Of a DNA stretch of 22,703 bases, positions 1 through 6,676 are shown piece by piece; the stretch's first letter is position 1; each line of letters starts with the position of its first letter. A program made the translations under genes and the position numbers. Source of the stretch: Brachionus koreanus (lineage: Eukaryota > Rotifera > Eurotatoria > Ploima > Brachionidae); assembly GCA_016987375.1 (NCBI GenBank), contig PJRA01000005.1, positions 83,473-106,175 on the forward strand. The letters run 5' to 3'. The notes beneath the pieces were generated by a model that was given only the letters and a program-made list of their open reading frames with translations, searched no databases and had not been told where the DNA came from.

Positions 1-367
1 AAACTTTGTTTTGCAAAAATGATTTTCTGAAGCACTATTAACCAAAAAATCTTTATGAAATTTTAGTAAATCTACTTATAGGGCAATAAGCGGTTTTCAT
101 TGAAAGAAAAATAAATTTAAAAAAAATTTATTTATCAATCTAGTCATAAATTATAACTTGAATAAAATAGACATAAAAATAATAGGTGAAATTAATATGA
201 TTGATTTCTTTATTAGTATCAGATGCTGAAATAAAACAGTCTTTATATAGTTAGTTCTATTTTTGGTTCTTTATGCTAACTTTCTTTTCTTCAGTTATTA
301 CTTTGTATATATTCGAAATAAACGAGTTCTGGGGACTGGCCAAAATTAAAAATTAATATTTCTCACT

Positions 368-960
368 GTGTTAAGGTTCGCGCGTAGCAAAACGACAGCA
401 CTATCTTAATCGACAATTTTCGATAGCATATTCGTAAACTTAGAAAACTTGTTTCTTTAGGGGGACTTTTTTTTTGACTAGAGGGTCGTGATATTTTTTA
501 AAAACAGTGGTTTAAGTTTTTGAAATTTTTGAGGTGAGTTTTCATTCAAAAGTTACTATATCCATATATATTTTTAAAAAGCGCAAAATTCTCTATTAAA
601 TGATATATATTTTCAAGTATTTTAAGTATTTTAAATTGTTGAATTTTTTTAATTTTGAAAAAGTTTTCATATACGTAGATTACGAATATGCTATCGAAAA
701 TTACCTTAATTACCATACCATAATTACCATAATTTTATTAGATTAGCAAAAAATTAATTGAGAATTTGCAGCTTCAATATTGGTTATTTGGGATTTGGGA
801 ACAAGAAATTCAAACCGGAAAGCTTTTTGGGTTTGAATTGTAATAGAATGGGATGAAAATATCTAGGTTCAAATGAATATCAACATTTCTGTGAGAATTA
901 AGCCTTGCGTCAAATAAATAAAAATTTCGAACCTTAACACATTTTCGCGAACCTTAACAC
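368..960. repeat. Nested inverted repeat, possible foldback element
   Basis: The outer arms are 368-382 (GTGTTAAGGTTCGCG) and 946-960, an exact 15-bp inverted match. Inside them, 415-436 and 681-702 form an exact 22-bp inverted match containing TCGATAGCATATTCG. Two perfect inverted pairs placed concentrically within about 600 bp of AT-rich DNA suggest a decayed foldback transposon or the product of an inverted duplication. No target-site duplication was found, so the class is open. Confidence 0.55.
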
Positions 961-967
961 ATTTTCA
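928..967. repeat. 20-bp tandem duplication
   Basis: Two head-to-tail copies of a 20-bp unit beginning CGAACCTTAACAC (928-947 and 948-967) differ only at the last base. The second copy overlaps the right outer arm of the surrounding inverted repeat, so part of that arm exists twice. Confidence 0.8.
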
Positions 968-1751
968 AAGAAATTTTTTCAATTTCAATTTCAAGGTCAA
1001 TCAACAGGCTAGTGCCCTTATCGTAGTCGACTGATTAATTAATTAATTTAATTTAATAAAATTTTCAATAATTAAAATTATAATTTTTATAAAAATAAAA
1101 TTATCTGTTATTTTGAAAACAAAAAACATTGATAAATTCATATCAAATTTTTTAAAATTTTTTTACAAAGTCAATAAAGATCAAATTGATATTATTGCTA
1201 ATTGATAGCTTGAATGTTTCAAATTTCAGCATTGATCGTTTGATCAAAAAGCTATTAATCAATCTTGAATAAAAAAATCCGAATTTTTTTTCTCCAATGT
1301 TCATTTTTGCCATCAGTTCAGTCAAGTTTGCACTATTTCTTAAATTGCAACCTAAATTTCTCTATTTTTAAGAAATCTATTTTTTAAATTATCGAGTTAT
1401 AATAGAATAAAGACATAAAAAATCAAAAAATCTATGCTAAAAAGCATATAACCCATATTTTTCTAAAAAATTATTAACATCATTAAAGTTTTTCAGTTCA
1501 AATTTGAACTTAAACAATTTAAAAATAGAAAAATAATAACTTTTGGCCAGTTTGATTATTGCCTCTTTAGAGAAATAACACAACAGAGTTGAGCAATGAT
1601 CAAAATAAGGTAGGATAAATGTTTTGAAAAACTGATCTAAAAAAATTGTTTCCTAACCATTTCCTAACATTTTCACAATACTATAAAATCAAATTAAATT
1701 TATTGAATTATTTTTAGATTAAAATAAAATTGAAATCATGTTGTATATAGA

Positions 1752-1833
1752 GACGAGGTGGCCGAGTGGTTAAGGCGATGGACTGCTAATCCATTGTGTT
1801 TTGCACGCGAGGGTTCGAATCCCTTCCTCGTCG
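1752..1833 (+). tRNA. tRNA-Ser (anticodon GCT)
   Basis: This is a complete type II cloverleaf that decodes AGC/AGU serine codons. The acceptor stem GACGAGG (1752-1758) pairs with CCTCGTC (1826-1832), followed by discriminator G. The D arm contains TGGCCGAGTGGT (1759-1770), which is also the RNA polymerase III A box. The anticodon stem ATGGA/TCCAT encloses loop CTGCTAA with anticodon GCT at 1785-1787. The long variable arm, stem GTG/CAC, is typical of serine tRNAs. The T arm carries TTCGAAT, and GGTTCGAATCC (1812-1822) is the B box. A run of nine T residues at 1836-1844 supplies the polymerase III terminator. There is no intron and CCA is not encoded, as expected for a nuclear gene. Confidence 0.97.
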
Positions 1834-1835
1834 AA

Positions 1836-1844
1836 TTTTTTTTT
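1836..1844 (+). terminator. RNA polymerase III T-run terminator
   Basis: Nine consecutive T residues start three bases after the discriminator base of the tRNA-Ser gene, the usual termination signal for polymerase III. Confidence 0.8.
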
Positions 1845-1853
1845 ATTTAAAAG

Positions 1854-1859
1854 TTTATT
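1854..1859 (-). promoter_or_regulatory. Candidate polyadenylation signal of the prohormone gene
   Basis: AATAAA on the minus strand lies about 130 bases beyond the stop codon of the prohormone-like gene. Such hexamers are frequent by chance in this AT-rich DNA, so the assignment is weak. Confidence 0.35.
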
Positions 1860-1989
1860 CAAAAATTTGGAATACATTAAAAAAAATTAGATAACAACAA
1901 TTAGAAATAAAATTAATTTAAATAATTAATAATTATTTTATATGTTCAAAATACTAATAAACACACATATAAGAGTATATTAGATAGAG

Positions 1990-2431
1990 CTAAGCCTGGC
2001 CCCCCCACGGTCTTCGTCTGTGTCTCATTCTGATTTTTTTTGATCTCTTGGCGTGCCTGTGCCCTTCACGATCACGGTCGACATCTCGACGACCGGCCCA
2101 TGCATTAAAACCACCTTTTCTAATACTTCTACCGAACAAGTAGGCGTTTATGCCCGGGGGTCCCAATGGCATGTACTCTGTCGAATCTTCTTCATATTCA
2201 TCTTCGCCCATATTCTCAAAACTGTCTTTAAAAAAAATTAAAATTACTTTTTTTTGTTAAAACTTTTATTTCTATTCTAAAAATCAAACCATCGCTCAGG
2301 CCAAATCTGTTGTCATATTTTCTTTTATGCTTTTCGAGAGGTGAGTTGGAATTGTGCTCTAATGAATTTACTAAACTTGAACACAATGAGTAAAGACAAA
2401 GGGTAACTAGAACAAATCGGGTATATTTCAT
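1990..2431 (-). CDS. Putative neuropeptide-like prohormone (two exons)
   Basis: I join exon 1 (2431-2290) to exon 2 (2225-1990, stop TAG) across a 64-bp intron with donor GATG|GTTTGA and acceptor TTTAAAG|AC. The phases match and give 125 residues. Residues 1-23 form a hydrophobic signal peptide (MKYTRFVLVTLCLYSLCSS...). Basic cleavage sites follow: KRK at 36-38, RK at 83-84, RR at 93-94 and KR at 107-108. GGFNAWA followed by G-RR (85-94) would yield GGFNAWA-amide, and INAYLF-G-R (73-80) is a possible second amidated peptide. An acidic spacer (51-64) and a very basic tail fill the rest, as is common in prohormones. The FxxW(A/G)-amide ending resembles arthropod kinins, but only one copy is present, so family assignment is open. 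Secretion and processing in neurons are inferred. The gene converges on the tRNA-Ser gene, and AATAAA at 1854-1859 (minus strand) is a plausible polyadenylation signal. Confidence 0.62.
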
Positions 2432-3554
2432 TATTTTCCTATTTTTAAAAACTCACAATCTAAAATAAAAAGAAGAAAAATTAAGAGTAAGAACTTGTTG
2501 TGTGTGTGTTGTTTTTTTTTTAAGTAAATGGCAAGTAAAACTTTTTTATCAGATGCCATTAAGAAAAAATTATTTTTCTTCTTCATTTTCCTATAAAATG
2601 AAAAATATTTTTCCTTAATGCGCTCTACCTATATATTCATGCTTGATAATTAATTAATGTTTTCTTGGTGATTCGAGATTTTCTTATCATTAATCTTTTT
2701 TTCCAAAATGTGTCTCTTTAAATTTAAGTTTATTTTTTGCTTGTCACAAAAATAAATTGCAGTTTTAGCCCAAGTGAAATTTAATCGATAGATAAAAAAA
2801 TAAATTTAAATTCCTTAATGCATTTAATTTGAATCAATTTGCGTATTTTTGCCGAATATGGCCCAAGAGAACAATTAGCTGCTGCTGCTGCTGCTCGAGC
2901 CTCCAAGGTTTTTCGAGCTAAATAAAATGAATTAATGGCATTTTTGATCTGCTTTGGTACCAATGATTTGTCATTAGATGTAAAATTATACAAATTATAT
3001 GAAGCTACGCTTAATTTTCTAATTAAATAAATTTTTTTGACAAAAATAAAAAGTTTATTTCACTTAAATAAAATCAACATTTGAATTTATTTATTTCTAA
3101 AACCTAAAAAATCTTCTTAAATAGTGGCTTTATTTAGTCAAATCTAATTGAAATGATAATTTGGATGAATTAATTATATTTATGACGCGATAAAATCGAA
3201 TCAAATAGAAATTTTTATTTTTCACACTTTAAAATTTATAATTTGAAAATTTCTATCAAAAAAAATATTTTAAAAGCTTTGATTTTGTTCAATTACTTCT
3301 CATTTTTAATTGTTTTTATTGAGAATTGAGTATTTTATTTTATTTAGATTTAAATTTAAATCTAATTATTTTTTTTTTGATATATTGACATATTAAATTA
3401 TATTTTAAATTTATGTAAAAATTTAAAAATAAAAAAATATAAAATATAATCAATTATTTAAAAAACCTTTAAACCTATGAAACAAAGCACATGAAGTCGA
3501 AAGAGGAAAACTTCTAAATGACCTTGAAAATTAGTCATCATTATTAAAATTTAA
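2432..3554. other. AT-rich intergenic DNA with one alanine-codon island
   Basis: Apart from the island at 2781-2993, this region is low-complexity AT-rich sequence with short TG and T runs. No promoter of the prohormone-like gene could be told apart from background. Confidence 0.5.
2781..2993 (-). other. Unassigned coding-like island with a (GCT)6 repeat
   Basis: A GC-richer patch around 2850-2930 is open on both strands across the GCT triplet run at 2878-2895. The minus strand is open for 70 codons and includes the residues YLARKTLEARAAAAAANCSL. The plus strand is open from 2833 to a TAA at 2923-2925 and includes FAEYGPREQLA, six alanines in a row, then KVFRAK. Each looks partly protein-like and neither has a clear splice acceptor. 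It may be a gene relic or a single orphan exon. I do not recognise a family. Confidence 0.25.
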
Positions 3555-3722
3555 ATATATAAAGACTATAAAATCAAAGGAGAAACACTTTGCACGTCCA
3601 ATTTTCGACCTCATCTTGAATTTGCAGTAATCCCTTTGAAGCCATGCAAACACACTGACAACGATTTCTTTGAATCCAAGCTTTTGCACTTCATGAGGCA
3701 ATTAAAAGCATTACCAATATAA
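3555..3722 (+). other. Unassigned coding-like island (exon or relic)
   Basis: The GC content rises sharply at about 3590-3715 against the surrounding AT-rich DNA. The plus strand is open from 3555 to TAA at 3720-3722 (about 55 codons, containing FRPHLEFAVIPLKPC and FFESKLLHFMRQLKALPI). The minus strand is open from 3690 to TGA at 3576-3574 and carries a CQCVC motif with a later WTC. An AG at 3578-3579 could be a plus-strand splice acceptor. I cannot tell which strand, if either, is coding, and no partner exon is visible nearby. Confidence 0.3.
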
Positions 3723-3903
3723 AAAATTTAAAATTTTTCCATTATTGTTTTGATAATTCTTTTAAATAGATCTCAGATAGTTTAAATAGGCAGTGAAATT
3801 TACAAAACTATTCGAAACCATTCGCTGCTGGCAAGTTGTTAATGGAAGAATAACAACGATAGCTGTTAGAATAGTTTATTGCAGTAAAGGATTTTATAAT
3901 ATA

Positions 3904-3945
3904 TTAACACTCACAAGTTGGAGGGATTTTTCCCTCAACCTTTAA
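3904..3945 (+). mobile_element. Fragment of piggyBac-like MITE end
   Basis: TTAACACTCACAAGTTGGAG followed by GGATTTTT matches the left end of the copy at 4561-4720, including the TTAA target. The similarity stops near 3945 and no right end is present, so only one terminus survives. Confidence 0.55.
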
Positions 3946-3959
3946 GGAACACGAATCAT

Positions 3960-4144
3960 GGCATTGTGAATTTTGTGCAATTTAATTTTAATATTTTTTT
4001 AATTCATATACTGTTTGCACCTTTGCAGAGTTTTTACACAGACTAAATTTGTGTGATACAAGCCTTGTATCAGCTGATACATTTAGCAGAACGGTTTATA
4101 GACTCTTAAAAAAAAATTTTTTTAATTTTAAAATTCACAATGCC
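3960..4144. mobile_element. Foldback MITE, internally deleted copy
   Basis: The ends are GGCATTGTGAATTTT and its inverted form AAAATTCACAATGCC. A direct repeat ACGAATCAT (9 bp) lies immediately outside both ends (3951-3959 and 4145-4153), so it looks like an intact insertion. The right arm matches the right arm of the longer copy at 17767-18087, including the palindrome GTATCAGCTGATAC and GCAGAACGGTTT. Most of the left arm is missing. It carries no coding capacity. Confidence 0.85.
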
Positions 4145-4560
4145 ACGAATCATCCTAGAGAACCAGCTTCAGAGCGAAAATTTGGTGAAACATCATACAT
4201 AAATTAATTGATAGTTTTTTCTAAAACAATTTAATTCAAAAATAAATATTCTCTCTTTAAAAATTTTTTATGTGAAAATTTAAATACAATGAAAATAAAT
4301 TTTTATCAATTAATGAAAAATTTAGATTTAAAATTGAATTTTTTTATTTTTAAAATATTATTTAACTATATACATTCTTACTTTTGTATGACTAATCATT
4401 TTTAATTATGTTTTTATATTTTCTTTTTATAGTGGGTCACATGATAAAAAAATTATTATGGAGCCTTTAACTTAAAAAGTAAACTGGTTAACAAAATAGA
4501 CGATTGTCTTTTATAACTTTTGTTCACATTTAATAAATAAATAAAGGATATGATAATAAA

Positions 4561-4720
4561 CTAACACTCAAAAGTCGGAGGGATTTTTCGACCCATCTAA
4601 TTTTTTTACTTTTTTAAATAAAATTGACAAAAAAATTATTAAATTTATTGAATAAAAGATTAATAAGGGAAGAAGCAAAAGAGGTTCAATTAATTGCATT
4701 GCCCTCGGGCTTTTAAGTAA
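4561..4720 (-). mobile_element. piggyBac-like MITE, degenerate copy
   Basis: The left end is CTAACACTCAAAAGTCGGAG and the right end CCCTCGGGCTTTTAAGTAA, both decayed forms of the terminal inverted repeat of the copy at 21963-22176. An internal block (AATTTATTGAATAAAAG, then AAGGGAAGAAGCAAAAG and GTTCAA) is the inverted counterpart of that copy, so this one lies in the opposite orientation. The flanking TTAA is mutated on both sides. Confidence 0.75.
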
Positions 4721-4799
4721 AATATATATATATATATCATATGACATATTCTAGCCGTATTGCGAGACGAGCTAATTAATAACAGAGTCACGTCTTTTG

Positions 4800-4960
4800 G
4801 CAAAATGAAAATAATTTTAAATTTTTTTCAATTTTCTTATTTTTAGATTTTTTGTGCAATATTTCAAATTAAAAAAAAAAATCTCCGAAATTATTAACTT
4901 CTAAGAAAAATTCCAAATATAAGAAAATTGAAAAAAAATGTAAAATTGTTTTCATTTTGC
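4800..4960. repeat. Long imperfect hairpin
   Basis: The left arm 4800-4845 (GCAAAATGAAAATAATTTTA...) and right arm 4914-4960 (...TAAAATTGTTTTCATTTTGC) are inverted copies over about 46 bp with few mismatches, enclosing a loop of about 70 bases. No target duplication was found. It could be a small foldback element. Confidence 0.6.
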
Positions 4961-5178
4961 TCGTCATTCATATAAATGATTTAAACATGAGTTAAATTCA
5001 TAATAAATCTAGATCTAAATTTTTCAAAACTTGTATGTGATCTATTCGATCGATCAAAGCTTATAGGAAACAAGAATTTTCTATCTTGCAATTTCATAAG
5101 ACCTTTATTTATCTATCTATAAAATTTTAAATTTAAAACTTTTTTCTTTAATGAAATAAGAAATTTCTTGCAAAAAGA

Positions 5179-5227
5179 TGTTCTTGGTTCATTCCAGCAT
5201 AGAATGTTTGAAAGCGTGATATTGCCA
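5179..5227 (+). pseudogene. Relic of non-LTR retrotransposon C-terminus
   Basis: The frame reads GSFQHRMFESVILPRIA and then a stop. The SFQHR(M/I)FE core matches the relic at 17373-17546 in DNA and protein, so both probably derive from the same retrotransposon family. Only about 15 codons are recognisable. Confidence 0.4.
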
Positions 5228-5323
5228 CGTATTGCATGAATATTTTGTAGACTTTACAGATTTTACTTAAAAAGGTAAAAAATTGAAATGTTTTTAATTC
5301 AGCTGGTAGAAATTTCTAGTTCA

Positions 5324-5438
5324 ATGAATTAACCACAATTTACGTAAAATTACGATTATTCACCTAATTTGAGGATAAATTGCGTGAATGCTTCTAGAAA
5401 CCGTTATTTTACGTAAAATGTGGTGAAATCTAATTCAT
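5324..5438. repeat. Long hairpin with two paired segments
   Basis: The outer arms 5324-5354 (ATGAATTAACCACAATTTAC...) and 5402-5438 are inverted copies with one small gap. Further in, ATTCACCTAATTT pairs with AAATTGCGTGAAT around a six-base loop GAGGAT. The result is an extended stem of more than 40 bp with one internal bulge. A palindromic MITE or a transcribed hairpin RNA would both fit. Confidence 0.55.
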
Positions 5439-5963
5439 TTTTTTTATCTATCGAAAATCTCGAAAATTTTTCTATTTTTTTGACCAAAATTAACGTTATA
5501 AATGTTATTTCTGGTTGATTGTATTTACAATATGAAACATGTAAGATACAAATTATTTTAACTAAAATTTTGTTACTTATTAATTGCTTTATTTTTTTAC
5601 ACAATATTAAAAAACTTATTTCTCTATTTAGAAAAATTTTATAAAAGTAGACTTGCTATCTATTTTCATTTGGTAAAATAACTGATATTTTGACGATAAA
5701 ACTATTGATTGTTTGAGAGCCAATATTTAATATTTAAATATTGAAAATAGAAAAAATATCTAAATTTTTAAAAAATATTTTATATTCTTCTATTCAAAAA
5801 ATTATCATTGAAAAAAAATTTGCTTTTTTTATAAGATTATATATAGATAATCCTAAATGAATTTGTCATACCAAGTGATTAATTTCCTTAAAAAATAGTA
5901 CAAATTTATATTACTAATTTTTAAATGGCTTGTTCAATATGATTAATTTATGATGCTACTCTT

Positions 5964-6009
5964 ATTTCTTCGTATTTCTAATAATTATTTCTTCGTATTT
6001 TTAATGATT
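5964..6009. repeat. 23-bp tandem duplication
   Basis: Two copies of a unit beginning ATTTCTTCGTATTT (5964-5986 and 5987-6009) lie head to tail with two differences. Confidence 0.75.
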
Positions 6010-6186
6010 TTCAATTTTTTAAAATTTTGATAATCTGATACTATCTACAGTATCATTAAATATTAAATTTTTAAAAATAAAATTTGATCAAACAATTTTA
6101 AAAGATTTGATATTTAAAATCTTTTTTTTCATTATTAACAAGCACAATTTGAAAAAATTAATCCTTAATCACTACTTGTGAAGCAT

Positions 6187-6345
6187 AAGTTCTTTACTTT
6201 TGATTTTTACACGAGTAAATCTTAGGTCTTTGATTGTTGACCTCCATGTCACTGTTATTCGTCTAACCTTGGTCGCCCTTGAGGTGTCTACTGAAGTTAT
6301 TTTAGGTATCCTTGTTTCTTTCATTCTAAGTACATGTCCAAACCA
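6187..6345 (-). pseudogene. Non-LTR retrotransposon C-terminal relic
   Basis: The minus strand from 6345 reads WFGHVLRMKETRIPKITS, then further residues with a later VTWRSTIKDLR. The W-x-GH-V-x-RM ... RIPK ... TWR-x-TI-x-KDLR pattern is the familiar C-terminal end of many invertebrate non-LTR reverse transcriptases. The upstream polymerase domain is absent, so this is a 5'-truncated or eroded copy. A related shorter fragment lies at 7308-7360 in the same orientation. Confidence 0.75.
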
Positions 6346-6354
6346 TCAAGCAAG

Positions 6355-6432
6355 CCTTATAGCCAAGCGGTTTGTGTATAGTCATGCAAGCAGAGGACCG
6401 AGTGAGGGTTCAAAACCCACTGAGGGTGGAAA
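6355..6432 (+). repeat. tRNA-related sequence, probable SINE or tRNA pseudogene
   Basis: TAGCCAAGCGGT (6359-6370) fits the A box of Leu/Ser-type tRNAs and GGTTCAAAACC (about 6408-6418) fits a B box, at a spacing suitable for polymerase III. The T arm GAGGGTTCAAAACCCAC pairs well, but no matching acceptor stem or anticodon arm can be drawn. It abuts the retrotransposon relic on its left. A tRNA-derived SINE head is the likeliest reading. Confidence 0.45.
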
Positions 6433-6499
6433 AATCTTCAAAATATCTCTTCAATACAGAGCGCATGTTTAAATATGGTACTTGAAAAGGAAATTCATA

Positions 6500-6527
6500 T
6501 TTATTATGTTATGAAAAAAATTTTATT
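6500..6527 (-). promoter_or_regulatory. Candidate polyadenylation signals of the dynein gene
   Basis: AATAAA occurs on the minus strand at 6522-6527 and 6500-6505, about 50 and 70 bases beyond the dynein stop codon. That spacing suits a short 3' untranslated region, although such hexamers are common by chance here. Confidence 0.45.
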
Positions 6528-6572
6528 AACTATAAAAACAAATTTTATAAATCAAAAATATAAAATAATTTT

Positions 6573-6676
6573 TTAATCGCTTAATTGACATATTAAGGCA
6601 GCACCCTTTCTAATCCAATGATCTTGATCTTCATCACTGGGCAAATTGATACTAACCACAAAATTTGTTGAATGAC
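6573..6676 (-). CDS. DNAH6: Dynein terminal exon (C-terminal 33 residues)
   Basis: Acceptor TTTTTTTTAAG|GT lies at 6677-6680. The first two bases complete the glycine begun at 8383. The exon then encodes [33 protein letters not shown] and a TAA stop at 6575-6573. It restores the hallmark axonemal dynein ending GHSTNFV...HW-I-x-KG-x-AL-x-CQL. It has only 34 codons, and the 1.7-kb intron upstream hides it from a simple frame search. Frame, phase, splice site and family motif all agree. Confidence 0.93.

Larger units (their letters stand above)
1..1740. other. AT-rich non-coding DNA with inverted repeats
   Basis: No convincing reading frame or RNA gene is seen here. The sequence is mostly homopolymer A/T runs. 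The only structure I can support is the nested inverted repeat and the short tandem repeat between 368 and 967, listed separately. The stretch from 968 to 1740 appears featureless. Confidence 0.6.
4145..6180. other. AT-rich intergenic DNA with small elements
   Basis: No gene is recognised here. The region holds a MITE copy (4561-4720), a short AT dinucleotide run (4722-4737), two long hairpins (4800-4960 and 5324-5438), a retroelement remnant (5179-5227) and a short tandem repeat (5964-6009). The remaining sequence shows nothing I can support. Confidence 0.5.

Noticed and set aside
1579..1590. CAGAGTTGAGCA resembling a hAT terminus
   Set aside because: Only the first eight bases match the CAGAGTTGTT end, and there is no partner end or duplication.
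4722..4737. AT dinucleotide run
   Set aside because: Short microsatellite, unremarkable in this composition.
5404..5604. 66-codon minus-strand open frame
   Set aside because: Lysine- and isoleucine-rich translation expected of AT-rich DNA; it starts in non-coding sequence and ends inside the hairpin at 5324-5438.
6200..6472. 90-codon plus-strand open frame
   Set aside because: It runs antisense through the retrotransposon relic and then through the tRNA-like sequence, so its openness is explained by those.
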